From DSNY01 sp964539745 (GTDB lineage Bacteria; Pseudomonadota; Gammaproteobacteria; Burkholderiales; Burkholderiaceae_F): a stretch of 62,575 nt of DNA. Positions within the stretch are counted from its first letter, which is position 1. Each line of letters opens with the position of its first letter. Location: the NCBI GenBank assembly GCA_964539745.1, contig CAZIJU010000010.1, positions 1-62,575 on the forward strand, given 5' to 3'. The notes under the pieces are model-generated. The model had not been told where the DNA came from. It was given only the letters and a program-made list of their open reading frames with translations, and ran no database searches. A program made the translations under genes and the position numbers. Of the stretch, positions 16,948-25,625 are shown piece by piece.

Positions 16948-18387
16948 ATGACCAGGAATTTCGACGTCGTCGTGATCGGCGCGGGTCCCGGCGGCTACAT
17001 CGCTGCAATCCGCGCAGCCCAGCTCGGGTTTTCGGTCGCTTGCATCGACGAATGGAAAAACGGGCAGGGCGGACCCGCGCCCGGCGGCACCTGCACCAAC
17101 GTCGGCTGCATTCCGTCGAAGGCGCTGCTGCAGTCCTCGGAGAACTACGAGCACGCCGCGCACCACTTCAGGGAGCACGGCATTGAGGTCAAGGGACTTG
17201 CGATCAATGTCGCGCAGATGCTCGCGCGCAAGGACGCCGTCGTGAAACAGAACAACGACGGCATCCTGTATCTGTTCAAGAAGAACAAGGTCGAGTTCTT
17301 CCACGGCCGCGGCAGCTTCGCCGGCAGCGGCGAAGCCGGCTACGAAGTGAAGGTCGCCGGCGCCGACGAGCACACACTCGTCGGCCGGCACGTGATCGTC
17401 GCGACCGGCTCGCGCCCGCGCGCGCTGCCCGGCGTCGAGTTCGACGAGAAACTCGTGCTGTCCAACGACGGTGCGCTCGCGATCCCCGAGGTGCCGAAGC
17501 GGCTCGGCGTGATCGGCGCCGGCGTGATCGGGCTCGAGCTGGGCTCGGTGTGGCGCCGGCTCGGCGCCGACGTGACGATCCTCGAGGCGCTGCCGGGTTT
17601 CCTCGGCGCGGCCGACGCGCAGATCGCGCGCGAGGCGCAGAGGGCGTTCACCAAGCAGGGACTGAAGATGCACTTCGGCGCCAGCATCACTGCGGTCAAG
17701 CGCGAGAAGAAGGGCAAGGCCGAAGAGATCGTCGTCGAGTACACCGACGACAAGGGCGCGGCGCAATCGCTCGCCTGCGACCGTCTGATCGTGTCGATCG
17801 GCCGCGTGCCGAACACCGAAGGGCTGAATGCCGATGCGGTTGGGCTGGCGCGCGACGAACGCGGTTTCGTCGTCGTCGACGGCGAGTGCCGGACCCATCT
17901 GCCGAATGTCTGGGCGATCGGCGACGTCGTGCGCGGGCCGATGCTCGCGCACAAGGCCGAAGAGGAGGGCGTGGCGGTCGCCGAACGCATCGCCGGCCAG
18001 CACGGCCACGTCGACTTCAACACGATTCCGTGGGTCATCTACACGTCGCCCGAGATCGCGTGGGTCGGGCAGACCGAACAGCAGGTCAAGGCCTCGGGAC
18101 GCGCGTACCGCACCGGAACCTTCCCGTTCGCCGCGAACGGCCGCGCTCGTGCGCTCGGCGACACGACCGGCATGGTCAAGTTCGTCGCCGACGCCGCGAC
18201 CGACGAGATCCTCGGCGTGCACATCGTCGGGCCTATGGCTTCCGAATTGATTGCGGAGGCGGTCGTCGCGATGTCGTTTCGCGCCGCAGCCGAGGACATC
18301 GCCCGCATCTGCCACGCCCACCCGTCGCTCGCCGAAGCGACCAAGGAAGCCGCGCTCGCGGTGGACAAGCGCGCGCTCAACTTTTAG
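16948..18387 (+). CDS. odhL: Dihydrolipoyl dehydrogenase (E3)
   Basis: FAD disulfide oxidoreductase (479 aa) reoxidising the lipoyl groups of E2 with NAD+. FAD motif VVVIGAGPGGYIAAIRAAQLG at the N-terminus; redox-active disulfide GGTCTNVGCIPSKALL near residue 50; NAD motif LGVIGAGVIGLELGSVW near 188; C-terminal active-site His in HAHPSLAEATKEA. The paired interface domain is complete. The stop overlaps the GTG start of zapE by one base. Confidence 0.96.
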   Translation: MTRNFDVVVIGAGPGGYIAAIRAAQLGFSVACIDEWKNGQGGPAPGGTCTNVGCIPSKALLQSSENYEHAAHHFREHGIEVKGLAINVAQMLARKDAVVKQNNDGILYLFKKNKVEFFHGRGSFAGSGEAGYEVKVAGADEHTLVGRHVIVATGSRPRALPGVEFDEKLVLSNDGALAIPEVPKRLGVIGAGVIGLELGSVWRRLGADVTILEALPGFLGAADAQIAREAQRAFTKQGLKMHFGASITAVKREKKGKAEEIVVEYTDDKGAAQSLACDRLIVSIGRVPNTEGLNADAVGLARDERGFVVVDGECRTHLPNVWAIGDVVRGPMLAHKAEEEGVAVAERIAGQHGHVDFNTIPWVIYTSPEIAWVGQTEQQVKASGRAYRTGTFPFAANGRARALGDTTGMVKFVADAATDEILGVHIVGPMASELIAEAVVAMSFRAAAEDIARICHAHPSLAEATKEAALAVDKRALNF

Positions 18388-19481
18388 TGACCTTCCGCGC
18401 CCATCTCGACGAGCTCCTGGGCAGCCGCGGTTACGTGCTCGACGCCGCGCAACAGGCCGCGGTGGCGCGACTTGAACGGCTCGACGCCGACTGGCGCGCG
18501 TACAAGGCGCAGCGTTCGAACGCGATCGCCAAGCTGCTGCGCCGGCCGCCGATTCCGCGCGGCGTCTACCTGTGGGGCGGTGTGGGGCGCGGCAAGAGCT
18601 TCCTGATGGACGTCTTCTTCACGGCCGTGCCGCTCGTCCGCAAGACGCGCGTGCACTTCCACGAGTTCATGCGCGGCGTGCACCGCGAGCTGGACGAGCT
18701 CAAAGGCACGGTCGATCCGCTCGACGAGGTCGCGCGCCGCATCGCGCGGCGGCACCGGCTGATCTGCTTCGACGAGTTCCACGTCTCCGACATCGCCGAT
18801 GCGATGATCCTGCACCGACTGCTCGCCCGCCTGTTCGAGCTGGGGGTGGGTTTCGTGATGACTTCGAACTACGCGCCCGACGCGCTGTATCCGGACGGGC
18901 TGCACCGCGACCGCATGCTGCCGGCGATCGCGCTGCTGAACGAGCGGCTCGACGTGATCCATCTCGATGGCGGCACCGACTATCGACGGCGCGCGATGGA
19001 GCGGATCGACGCGTATTTGACGTCGCTCGGCCCGGAGTCCGAAGCGCATCTGGCCGAAGCGTTCGTGCGGCTCGCCGAAACGGAGGACGACGAACCGGTG
19101 CTGATGATCGAGTCGCGCGCGATCCGCGCGCGGCGCCGCGCCGGCGGCGTAGTCTGGTTCGACTTCGCGGTGTTGTGCGGCGGGCCGCGCTCGCAGAACG
19201 ATTACCTCGAGATCGCCGCGCAGTTCCACACGGTGCTGCTGTCGAACGTGCCACGGATGTCCGCCGGGCAGGCGTCGGAGGCGCGCCGCTTCACGTGGCT
19301 CGTCGACGTGCTGTACGACCATCGGGTCAAGCTGATCGTCTCGGCAGAGGCACCGCCGGAGCAGCTCTACACCGCCGGCGCGCTGGCCAACGAGTTCCAT
19401 CGCACCGCCTCTCGGCTGCTCGAGATGCAGTCGCGCGAATACCTCGAGGCGCCGCGCCGAGCGGTGGCCGCCGGTGTGTAG
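18387..19481 (+). CDS. zapE: AFG1/ZapE family ATPase
   Basis: 364-aa P-loop ATPase of the ZapE/AFG1 family, associated with the division ring in E. coli. Walker A is GVYLWGGVGRGKSFLMD near residue 60 and Walker B is RLICFDEFHVSDIADA near 130. The sensor segment GVGFVMTSNYAPDALYPDGLHRD follows. The GTG start overlaps the odhL stop by a single base, which argues for translational coupling; odhL-zapE adjacency is common in Burkholderiales. The typical family length is about 365-375 aa. Confidence 0.93.
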   Translation: MTFRAHLDELLGSRGYVLDAAQQAAVARLERLDADWRAYKAQRSNAIAKLLRRPPIPRGVYLWGGVGRGKSFLMDVFFTAVPLVRKTRVHFHEFMRGVHRELDELKGTVDPLDEVARRIARRHRLICFDEFHVSDIADAMILHRLLARLFELGVGFVMTSNYAPDALYPDGLHRDRMLPAIALLNERLDVIHLDGGTDYRRRAMERIDAYLTSLGPESEAHLAEAFVRLAETEDDEPVLMIESRAIRARRRAGGVVWFDFAVLCGGPRSQNDYLEIAAQFHTVLLSNVPRMSAGQASEARRFTWLVDVLYDHRVKLIVSAEAPPEQLYTAGALANEFHRTASRLLEMQSREYLEAPRRAVAAGV

Positions 19482-20208
19482 TCTGCAGGCGATTCAGCGT
19501 TCCGTTGCGCCGTGGGCTGCGACGCTGCTGCTCGCCGTGGCCCTGCCTGCGCACGCCGAGTTCGCCGCGCAGTTTCCGGCGGGCAGCATCCGAACGCGTG
19601 AGGACGCGACGCGGGCGCTCGCCGCCGCGCAGGCGGAAGCCGCCGCCGTCGAGAAGGCTTACGCGGACGAGCAGCAGCGCTGCGCCGGCACTTTCTTCGT
19701 CAACCGCTGCCAGGACGAAGCCCGACGCAAGCGCGAATCGGCGCTGCGCGAAGTCCGCCGAGTCGAACTCGAGGCACGCGATGCGCAGCGCAGGCTCGAT
19801 GCGCAAGAACGGGCGCAGCGTCGCGGCGAGCGGCCGGCTGCCGGCGCCGCCGATCAGGCCGGACGCGCCGCCCAAGGACGCGCCGCGCAGGAAAGCCGCG
19901 AACGCGCGGCGCAAGACGCCGCCGAGCAGCGCAGGCTGCGCGAGCAGCAGGCCGCGGCGAACCGCGCGCAGGCCGAGCGGCGCGCGGCCGAGCTGGCGCA
20001 GCGGGAGGCAAGGCGCGCCGAACAGGCCAGCGCCGATGCTGCCCGCCGCGCCGAATACGCGCGTCGCGCAGAAGAACGCAAACGCGCCGCCGAAGCCTAC
20101 GGCAAGAAAAAGGCGGAAGAACGCGCCGCCAACGAACGCCGGCGCGAGGCGCGCCGCCGAGAGCGCGAGGAAAAAGCGACGCGCCGAGCGGCGCAGAAGC
20201 AGCCGTAG
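19474..20208 (+). CDS. Exported Arg/Ala/Glu-rich coiled-coil protein
   Basis: 244 aa from a GTG inside the last codons of zapE (8-bp overlap). A signal peptide (VAPWAATLLLAVALPAHA, cleavage about residue 28) is followed by a short domain with CAGTFFVNRCQDEARR, a Cys pair that I recognise as recurrent in hypothetical proteins of Burkholderiales. Residues about 90-244 form a long, highly charged heptad-like coiled coil ending in a strongly basic tail. No catalytic motif is visible; function is unknown. The overlap and signal peptide support a real gene despite the low complexity. Confidence 0.7.
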   Translation: MCSLQAIQRSVAPWAATLLLAVALPAHAEFAAQFPAGSIRTREDATRALAAAQAEAAAVEKAYADEQQRCAGTFFVNRCQDEARRKRESALREVRRVELEARDAQRRLDAQERAQRRGERPAAGAADQAGRAAQGRAAQESRERAAQDAAEQRRLREQQAAANRAQAERRAAELAQREARRAEQASADAARRAEYARRAEERKRAAEAYGKKKAEERAANERRREARRREREEKATRRAAQKQP

Positions 20209-20230
20209 CGCCGCCGCGCGCGGACTTCGG

Positions 20231-21049
20231 TCACCCCTGCGGCGTTTCGCCCGAGTCCCCGTCGAACCAGAGTGTGGCGGTCGGCATGCGTTTTTTCGGT
20301 TCCGGCGCCTCGAGCTTGACGATCGCGAGCGACAGATTGTCGCCGCGCCCTTGGGCGCGGTCGCGCGCGATACGAACGAGATGTTCGGATGCCTCGCGCG
20401 GCGACAGACTGTGCAGCAGCGACCCCAGCTCGTAGTCTTCGAAGTACGCCCACAGGCCGTCGCTGCATAGCAGGAAGGCGTCGCCGACGCGCAGTTCGCT
20501 CGCCTCGCCGACGACGATCTGCGGTTCGCGCGCGATGCCGAGCGCACTGACCAGGATGTTCTTGTATTTGTTGGCGGCAACCTCCGCCGCTTCGGCCTGG
20601 CCTTCGGCGGCGAGCATCGACGCGTAGGTGTGGTCTTCGGTCCGGTGCACGAGCCGGCCGGCGCGGAAGTAATACAGGCGGCTGTCTCCCGCGTGGGCCC
20701 AGATCGCGTAGTCCCTCTTGACGATCAGCGCGACGATCGTGCTGTGCGGCTCCTTCTCGCTCGAGAGCGCCGTCAGCCGGATCACCGTATGCGCTTCGGC
20801 TGCGATCTGCCTGAGCAGCGCCGGCAGCGCGGTGTCCTGTTCGGACAGCTCCTGGAACAGGCTCTGCGCAGTCGCGATCACCTGGTCCGAGGCCATGCGC
20901 CCGCCGGTGCGGCCGCCCATGCCGTCGGCGACGATCGCCAGCAGCGCGCCCGGGTTGCGCTTGCTCGTCAGGATCGCGACGCGATCCTGCTGCTCGGGGC
21001 GATCGCCGATGTGCTCGGCGATACAGGCGGTGACCTTGAAGCGCGACAC
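20231..21049 (-). CDS. PP2C-family protein serine/threonine phosphatase
   Basis: 272-aa PPM/PP2C metal-dependent phosphatase. Motifs: RPEQQDRV near residue 17, VADGMGGRTGGRMASD with metal-binding Asp near 43, WAHAGDSRLYYFRAG near 117, and LLCSDGLWAYFED near 190. No membrane or extra domain is present, so it should be cytoplasmic. GTG start. No Ser/Thr kinase, FHA or type VI secretion gene is adjacent in this window, so its partner kinase is unlinked. Confidence 0.88.
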   Translation of the reverse strand: MSRFKVTACIAEHIGDRPEQQDRVAILTSKRNPGALLAIVADGMGGRTGGRMASDQVIATAQSLFQELSEQDTALPALLRQIAAEAHTVIRLTALSSEKEPHSTIVALIVKRDYAIWAHAGDSRLYYFRAGRLVHRTEDHTYASMLAAEGQAEAAEVAANKYKNILVSALGIAREPQIVVGEASELRVGDAFLLCSDGLWAYFEDYELGSLLHSLSPREASEHLVRIARDRAQGRGDNLSLAIVKLEAPEPKKRMPTATLWFDGDSGETPQG

Positions 21050-21180
21050 GCGGTGTTTTCGTCTTCGATGCTCGGCTGCGGACGGTTCGCTTGAGCGCCG
21101 CGGCAGTCTATCAGCGGCTCCGCGCGCCGATCGCTCGAACTGCGCCGTAGGTCCCTGCTAGCATTCGCTTCACGCCGCGT
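21050..21180. other. Intergenic spacer next to the inverted-repeat element
   Basis: 131 bp between the PP2C start and the left terminal inverted repeat. It must contain the PP2C promoter (minus strand), but I see no convincing hexamers. A 7-bp inverted pair, GCTAGCA (21157-21163) and TGCTAGC (21180-21186), overlaps the left end of the element. Confidence 0.45.
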
Positions 21181-21433
21181 GCTAGCCCGGATACTTCACG
21201 AGGGACGCGGGAATTGCGCGAGCGGATGCGCGAGGCAGGTTGCGCGAGAGGGGCGCAGTCGAATGCCAAGAGGCATTCGCGAGCACTTAAGCGCAAGATG
21301 ACCGCGCAGGCGCCGCGCAAACCCGCGTAGCCCCGGCGATCCAGACTGGATCGTGGCCAGCAGGCTGCAAGCGCCGGCCAAAGCAGAGCAATTCACGCAT
21401 ACGGGGGCGACCTCGTGAAGTATTCGGGCTAAC
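21181..21433. mobile_element. Small element bounded by terminal inverted repeats (MITE-like or decayed IS)
   Basis: Left arm GCTAGCCCGGATACTTCACG plus AGG (21181-21203) and right arm 21411-21433 are inverted copies matching at 21 of 23 positions (20 of 21 in the core). The 207-bp interior carries two further perfect hairpins: GAATGCC-aaga-GGCATTC (21261-21278) and CGATCCA-gac-TGGATCG (21337-21353). The reading frames inside are short and I recognise no transposase. No clear target-site duplication is visible. The call rests on the inverted repeats; whether copies occur elsewhere needs a genome search. Confidence 0.55.
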
Positions 21434-21446
21434 GCCCCGAACCGAC

Positions 21447-21644
21447 ATGGAACCGGACGAGATCAAGCGCCGCATCATCGAGTTGCAGATCGAGCATCGC
21501 GACCTGGACGACGCGATCGCACGGCTGTCCGTGCAGCCCGGCGTCGACGAGCTCCAATTGCGCCGGCTGAAGAAGCGCAAGCTGCAGATCAAGGACGCGA
21601 TCGGGCTGCTGCAGGCGCAGCTCGTGCCGGACATTCCGGCGTGA
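21447..21644 (+). CDS. YdcH family protein (DUF465)
   Basis: 65-aa helical protein of the YdcH/DUF465 family: MEPDEIKRRIIELQIEHRDLDDAIARL, then LRRLKKRKLQIKDAI. It is a predicted antiparallel coiled coil of unknown function. Its ATG is 13 bp after the right end of the inverted-repeat element, so expression may depend on sequence within that element. Its stop overlaps the GTG start of dinG (GTGA), making the two translationally coupled. Confidence 0.85.
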   Translation: MEPDEIKRRIIELQIEHRDLDDAIARLSVQPGVDELQLRRLKKRKLQIKDAIGLLQAQLVPDIPA

Positions 21645-23704
21645 AGTCGCCGCTGCCGCGCCGCGCCGCTGCAGCCGCGCCGCACGCGGGTGATGCGGGC
21701 GCGGTCGAGACCGTGCGCCGCCGCGTGGCGCGGGCCTTCGCGCCGGACGGCGAACTCGCAGGCGCGGTGCGCGGGTTCGTCGCGCGCGACGCGCAGCGCG
21801 ACATGGCGCTTGCGGTGTTCGACGCGATCGTCGAGCGCGCCACGCTCGTGGCCGAGGCGGGAACCGGCACCGGCAAGACCTTCGCGTACCTCGTTCCGGC
21901 GCTGCTCGCGGGCGGTAAGGTGCTCGTTTCGACCGGCACCAAGGCGCTGCAGGACCAGGTCCACGGCAAGGACCTCGCCGCGGTCACGCGGGCGCTCGGA
22001 CTGCGCGTCGAATGCGCACTGCTCAAGGGGCGGCAGAACTACGTGTGTCTGCACCGGCTCGAACGTGCCGGACGCGAAGCTCGGCTGGCCACGAGGCAGG
22101 ACTCCGCGCATCTGCGCGCGGTGCTGCGGTTCGCGCGGACGACCGCGAGCGGCGATCTGGCCGAGCTCGGCGAAGTGCCGGAGAACGCGCCGATCCGTTC
22201 GCTGGTCACCTCGACGCGCGAAAACTGCCTCGGGGGCGACTGCCCGAACTTCGATGACTGCTTCGTCTACAAGGCGCGCCGCGCCGCGCAGGCGGCCGAC
22301 GTCGTCGTCGTCAACCATCACCTCTTCCTCGCCGATCTGGCGCTGCGCGACGACGCGATCAGCGAGTTCCTGCCGGCCGTCGACACGGTCGTGCTCGACG
22401 AGGCGCACCAGTTGCCCCGGATCGCCGGCGAGTTCTTCGGAACCACCTGGTCGCTCGCGCAGGTCGTCGAACTGGCGCACGACGCGCGCGCGGCCGGACT
22501 CGGCGCGGCAGCCGACGCCGCGCCGTGGGTGGCGCTCGCGCAGTCGATCGAGCAGGCCGCGCGCGAGCTGCGGCTGCAGCTCGCGCACGCGGGACTCGCG
22601 CCCGGCGCCCGCGTCGCGCTGGAGCGCATCGGCCGGCGCGCGGCGCTCGCGCAGGCGGTGGAGGCGATCGACACCGCGCTCGCTGCACTTGCTGCGGTGC
22701 TTGCTGCGAACCGCGGCCGCGACGCCGCGCTCGACGCGCTCGAGCCGCGTGCCGCCGCGTTGCGCGCGCATCTGGCCGAGTGGCGCGACGCGTTTGCGGC
22801 GGTCGGGGCCGACGCCGATGCGAGCGCGGCCCAAGCAGAGCAGACCGTGCGCTGGGTCGGCGTATCCGCGCACGGCGCGCAGTTCAACGCCACGCCGCTC
22901 GCCCCCGGCGATGCCTTCGCGCGCGCGCGCGCGCGGCAGACGCAAGCGTGGATCCTGACGTCTGCGACGCTGACGGTCGTTCAGCGTTTCGACGCGTTCA
23001 TCGCCGAAACTGGGCTCGCCGGCGCGCGGACGATGCGCTGGGACAGCCCGTTCGACTTCGCGCGACAGGCGCTGCTTTACCTTCCACAGCCGATGCCGTC
23101 GCCGCTCGCGCCGGACTTCGCCGAGCGCGTCGCCGACCTCGCCTGGCCGGTGATCGCCGCCTCGGGCGGCCGTGCGTTCGTGCTGTGCACGACGCTGCGC
23201 GCGGTCGAACGGATCGCCGGCCGCTTGCGTGCGCGGATCGCGGAGTCAGGCGCGGAGCTGCCGCTGCTGGTGCAGGGAACGGCGACACGGCGTGCGCTGA
23301 TCGATGCGTTTCGACGCGCCGGCAACGCGGTGCTGGTCGGAGCCGTCAGCTTCTGGGAGGGCATCGACGTGCGCGGCGAAACGCTGTCGCTGGTCGTGAT
23401 CGACAAGCTGCCGTTCGCACCGCCCGACGATCCGGTCGTCGAGGCGAAGCTTCGCAGGCTGCGCGCGCTCGGACGCAACCCGTTCGTCGAATATCAGCTC
23501 CCGCAAGCGGTGACGCTGCTCCAGCAGGGTGCAGGGCGCCTGATCCGCGACGAAACGGACCGCGGCGTGCTGATGATCCTGGACGATCGGCTATTGACGA
23601 AGCCTTACGGCAAGGCCGTGCTCGCCAGCCTGCCGCCGTTTGCGCGCACGCGCAGCGAGGTCGAGGCCTGCGGCTTTTTCGCGCAGGCGCCGCAAACGAC
23701 GTAG
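21641..23704 (+). CDS. dinG: ATP-dependent DNA helicase, DinG/XPD family
   Basis: 687-aa superfamily 2 5'-3' helicase. Walker A AEAGTGTGKTFAYLVP near residue 70; four Fe-S cysteines in NYVCLHRL, ENCLGGDCPNFDDCFVY; DEAH box VVLDEAHQLPRI near 250; C-terminal helicase motifs GAVSFWEGIDVRGETLSLVVIDKLPF and QGAGRLIRDETDRG. The iron-sulfur motif places it with DinG/YoaA. The GTG start is overlapped by the ydcH stop. It is convergent with bamD. Confidence 0.94.
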   Translation: MKSPLPRRAAAAAPHAGDAGAVETVRRRVARAFAPDGELAGAVRGFVARDAQRDMALAVFDAIVERATLVAEAGTGTGKTFAYLVPALLAGGKVLVSTGTKALQDQVHGKDLAAVTRALGLRVECALLKGRQNYVCLHRLERAGREARLATRQDSAHLRAVLRFARTTASGDLAELGEVPENAPIRSLVTSTRENCLGGDCPNFDDCFVYKARRAAQAADVVVVNHHLFLADLALRDDAISEFLPAVDTVVLDEAHQLPRIAGEFFGTTWSLAQVVELAHDARAAGLGAAADAAPWVALAQSIEQAARELRLQLAHAGLAPGARVALERIGRRAALAQAVEAIDTALAALAAVLAANRGRDAALDALEPRAAALRAHLAEWRDAFAAVGADADASAAQAEQTVRWVGVSAHGAQFNATPLAPGDAFARARARQTQAWILTSATLTVVQRFDAFIAETGLAGARTMRWDSPFDFARQALLYLPQPMPSPLAPDFAERVADLAWPVIAASGGRAFVLCTTLRAVERIAGRLRARIAESGAELPLLVQGTATRRALIDAFRRAGNAVLVGAVSFWEGIDVRGETLSLVVIDKLPFAPPDDPVVEAKLRRLRALGRNPFVEYQLPQAVTLLQQGAGRLIRDETDRGVLMILDDRLLTKPYGKAVLASLPPFARTRSEVEACGFFAQAPQTT

Positions 23705-23720
23705 CCAGGCCGCCGCGGCG

Positions 23721-24488
23721 CTACTGGCGCCTGGCCAGCAGCGTGGTGTTCGGGAAGTTCTTCAGCAGCACGCGCTCGGTGTCGGCGCGCAGATCGGGCA
23801 GACCGAGCGCCTCGTACGAGCGCATCATCAGGTACAGGGCCTCTTCGGAAGCCGGCGCGCCCTGGTAGTCGCGCAACGCGCCTTGCGCGCGCGCGATCGC
23901 CGCGAGATAGGCGCCGCGACGGAAGTAGTAGCGCGCGACGTTGACCTCGCTTTGCGCCATCGCGTTGACCAGATAGTTCATCCGCATCCGCGCGTCTTCC
24001 GCATAGCCACTCGCCGGCCAGCGCTGCACCAGCTCGCGGAACGCATCGAAGGCTTCGCGCATCGCCTTCGGGTCGCGCTCGCTCGGATCCTGACCGAGCC
24101 GACGGCCGAACAGACCCAGGTCGTCGTTGAACGAGGCGAGCCCCTTGAGGTACTGGACGTAGTCGGCGAACGGGTGGTTCGGGTTGAGCTTCAGAAACCG
24201 GTCGGCCGCGGTGATCGCCTGTGCCGATTCGCCTTCCTTGTAGTACGTGTAGGCGATCTCGAGCTGCGCCTGCTGCGCATGGCGGCCGAACGGGAACCGG
24301 GCCTCGAGTTTTTCGAGCAGCGTGCGCGCGCGCTGCCAGTTGGCGATATCCATCTCAGCGCGCGCCTCTGCATATAATCGGTCGGCGTCCCACTTCGCCG
24401 TTTCATCGCGTTCGGCGAACGTTCCGCACGCGGCGAGCGCAGCAGCGAACGCGCCGCAGATTGCGGCACGCGCGATCCGGGTCCACAT
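23721..24488 (-). CDS. bamD: Outer membrane protein assembly factor BamD
   Basis: 255-aa lipoprotein of the beta-barrel assembly machinery. The signal peptide from ATG 24488 ends in lipobox LAAC (Cys21). The TPR region has AEARAEMDIANWQRA, LEKLEARFPFGRHAQQAQLEIAY and LNPNHPFADYVQYLKGLA, all typical of BamD/ComL. An upstream in-frame ATG at 24512 would add eight residues but has a poorer Shine-Dalgarno sequence. Divergent from rluD, an arrangement common in beta- and gammaproteobacteria. Confidence 0.95.
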   Translation of the reverse strand: MWTRIARAAICGAFAAALAACGTFAERDETAKWDADRLYAEARAEMDIANWQRARTLLEKLEARFPFGRHAQQAQLEIAYTYYKEGESAQAITAADRFLKLNPNHPFADYVQYLKGLASFNDDLGLFGRRLGQDPSERDPKAMREAFDAFRELVQRWPASGYAEDARMRMNYLVNAMAQSEVNVARYYFRRGAYLAAIARAQGALRDYQGAPASEEALYLMMRSYEALGLPDLRADTERVLLKNFPNTTLLARRQ

Positions 24489-24543
24489 GTCGAGCCGCCC
24501 TTCGATCTGCATCGCGAGCCGTTCCAGTCTGGAAAGTGCGCGG

Positions 24544-24549
24544 ATTATA
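24544..24549 (-). promoter_or_regulatory. -10 element for bamD
   Basis: A perfect TATAAT on the minus strand in the 69-bp gap between bamD and rluD, giving a predicted leader of about 50 nt before the bamD ATG. No good -35 is visible at 17 bp. It is a rare A/T-rich hexamer in very GC-rich surroundings, which favours function. Confidence 0.5.
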
Positions 24550-24557
24550 TCGGCGCG

Positions 24558-25625
24558 ATGACGAGCGAAACGAGCGAACCTGTCGCGACCGACGACGCCG
24601 ACGACATCGACGGCGAACTGCCGCTGCCGCAACGCTTCAGCGTCACCGCCGCGCACGCCGGCCTGCGCGTCGACAAGGTGCTGGCGCTGCTGCTGCCCGA
24701 AGTCTCGCGCAGCCGTATTCGCCAATGGATCGAGGCCGATGCAGTGCGCGTCAACGGCGCCGTGCCGCGCCCGCGCGACGAAGTGGCCGAAGGCGACGTG
24801 ATCGACCTCGACCCGCCGCCTGCGCCCGAGACGCTCGCCTTCCGCCCCGAGCCGATGCCGCTTGCGATCGTTCACGAAGACGACGAGATCATCGTGATCG
24901 ACAAGCCGCCCGGACTGGTCGTCCATCCGGCCGCCGGCCACTGGTCCGGCACGCTGGCGAACGGGCTGCTCGCGCACGACGCGCAGCTTGCCGAGCTTCC
25001 GCGCGCCGGCATCGTGCACCGGCTCGACGCCGGGACCTCGGGGCTGATGGTGGTGGCGCGAACGTTGCGCGCGCAGACCGATCTCGTGAGGCAACTGCAC
25101 GCGCGCAGCGTCACGCGCGAGTACTGGGCGATCGTCTTCGGCGAGACGCCGCCGGAGGGAACGATCGACGCGCCGATCGGCCGAGATCCGCGCAATCCGC
25201 TGCGCTTCAAGGTGAGCCGCGCGGCGAGCGCCCGGCCTGCGCGCACGCACTTTCGCCGCGTGCAGACGGTCGCAGCGGACGGTCTGAAACTGAGCTGGAT
25301 CGCGTGCCGGCTCGACACCGGCCGCACGCATCAGATCCGAGTGCATCTCGAGTCGATCGGCCATCCGCTGGTCGGCGATCCGGTCTATCGCAAGGCGGCG
25401 CCGAGCCGGCCGGCACGACGCGAGCCGGAGCAGCCGCGCCGCGCCGAGGCGGCCGCATGGGCGCGCTTCGATCGACAGGCGCTGCACGCGTGTCGCCTGG
25501 CGCTCGATCACCCGGCAAGCGGCGAGCGCATGGCCTGGTTCAGCGCACCGCCGCCGGACATGCGCGCGCTGATGCGCTCGCTCGGCTTGCGCGACGTCGG
25601 ACGTCCGGTGGCGGCTTTCGAATGA
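24558..25625 (+). CDS. rluD: 23S rRNA pseudouridine synthase RluD
   Basis: 355-aa pseudouridine synthase modifying helix 69 of 23S rRNA (family knowledge). An N-terminal S4 domain (AGLRVDKVLALLLPEVSRSRI, about residues 35-95) is followed by the catalytic domain with HRLDAGTSGLMVVA holding the catalytic Asp near residue 157. The C-terminal GRTHQIRVHLESIGHPLVGD motif is complete. An acidic N-terminal extension of about 30 residues precedes the S4 domain. Overlaps pgeF by 4 bp (ATGA). Confidence 0.95.
   Translation: MTSETSEPVATDDADDIDGELPLPQRFSVTAAHAGLRVDKVLALLLPEVSRSRIRQWIEADAVRVNGAVPRPRDEVAEGDVIDLDPPPAPETLAFRPEPMPLAIVHEDDEIIVIDKPPGLVVHPAAGHWSGTLANGLLAHDAQLAELPRAGIVHRLDAGTSGLMVVARTLRAQTDLVRQLHARSVTREYWAIVFGETPPEGTIDAPIGRDPRNPLRFKVSRAASARPARTHFRRVQTVAADGLKLSWIACRLDTGRTHQIRVHLESIGHPLVGDPVYRKAAPSRPARREPEQPRRAEAAAWARFDRQALHACRLALDHPASGERMAWFSAPPPDMRALMRSLGLRDVGRPVAAFE

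Noticed and set aside
21196..21396. Possible transposase remnant on the minus strand inside the inverted-repeat element
   Set aside because: The 66-codon frame shows no motif I can recognise; kept only as interior of the element.
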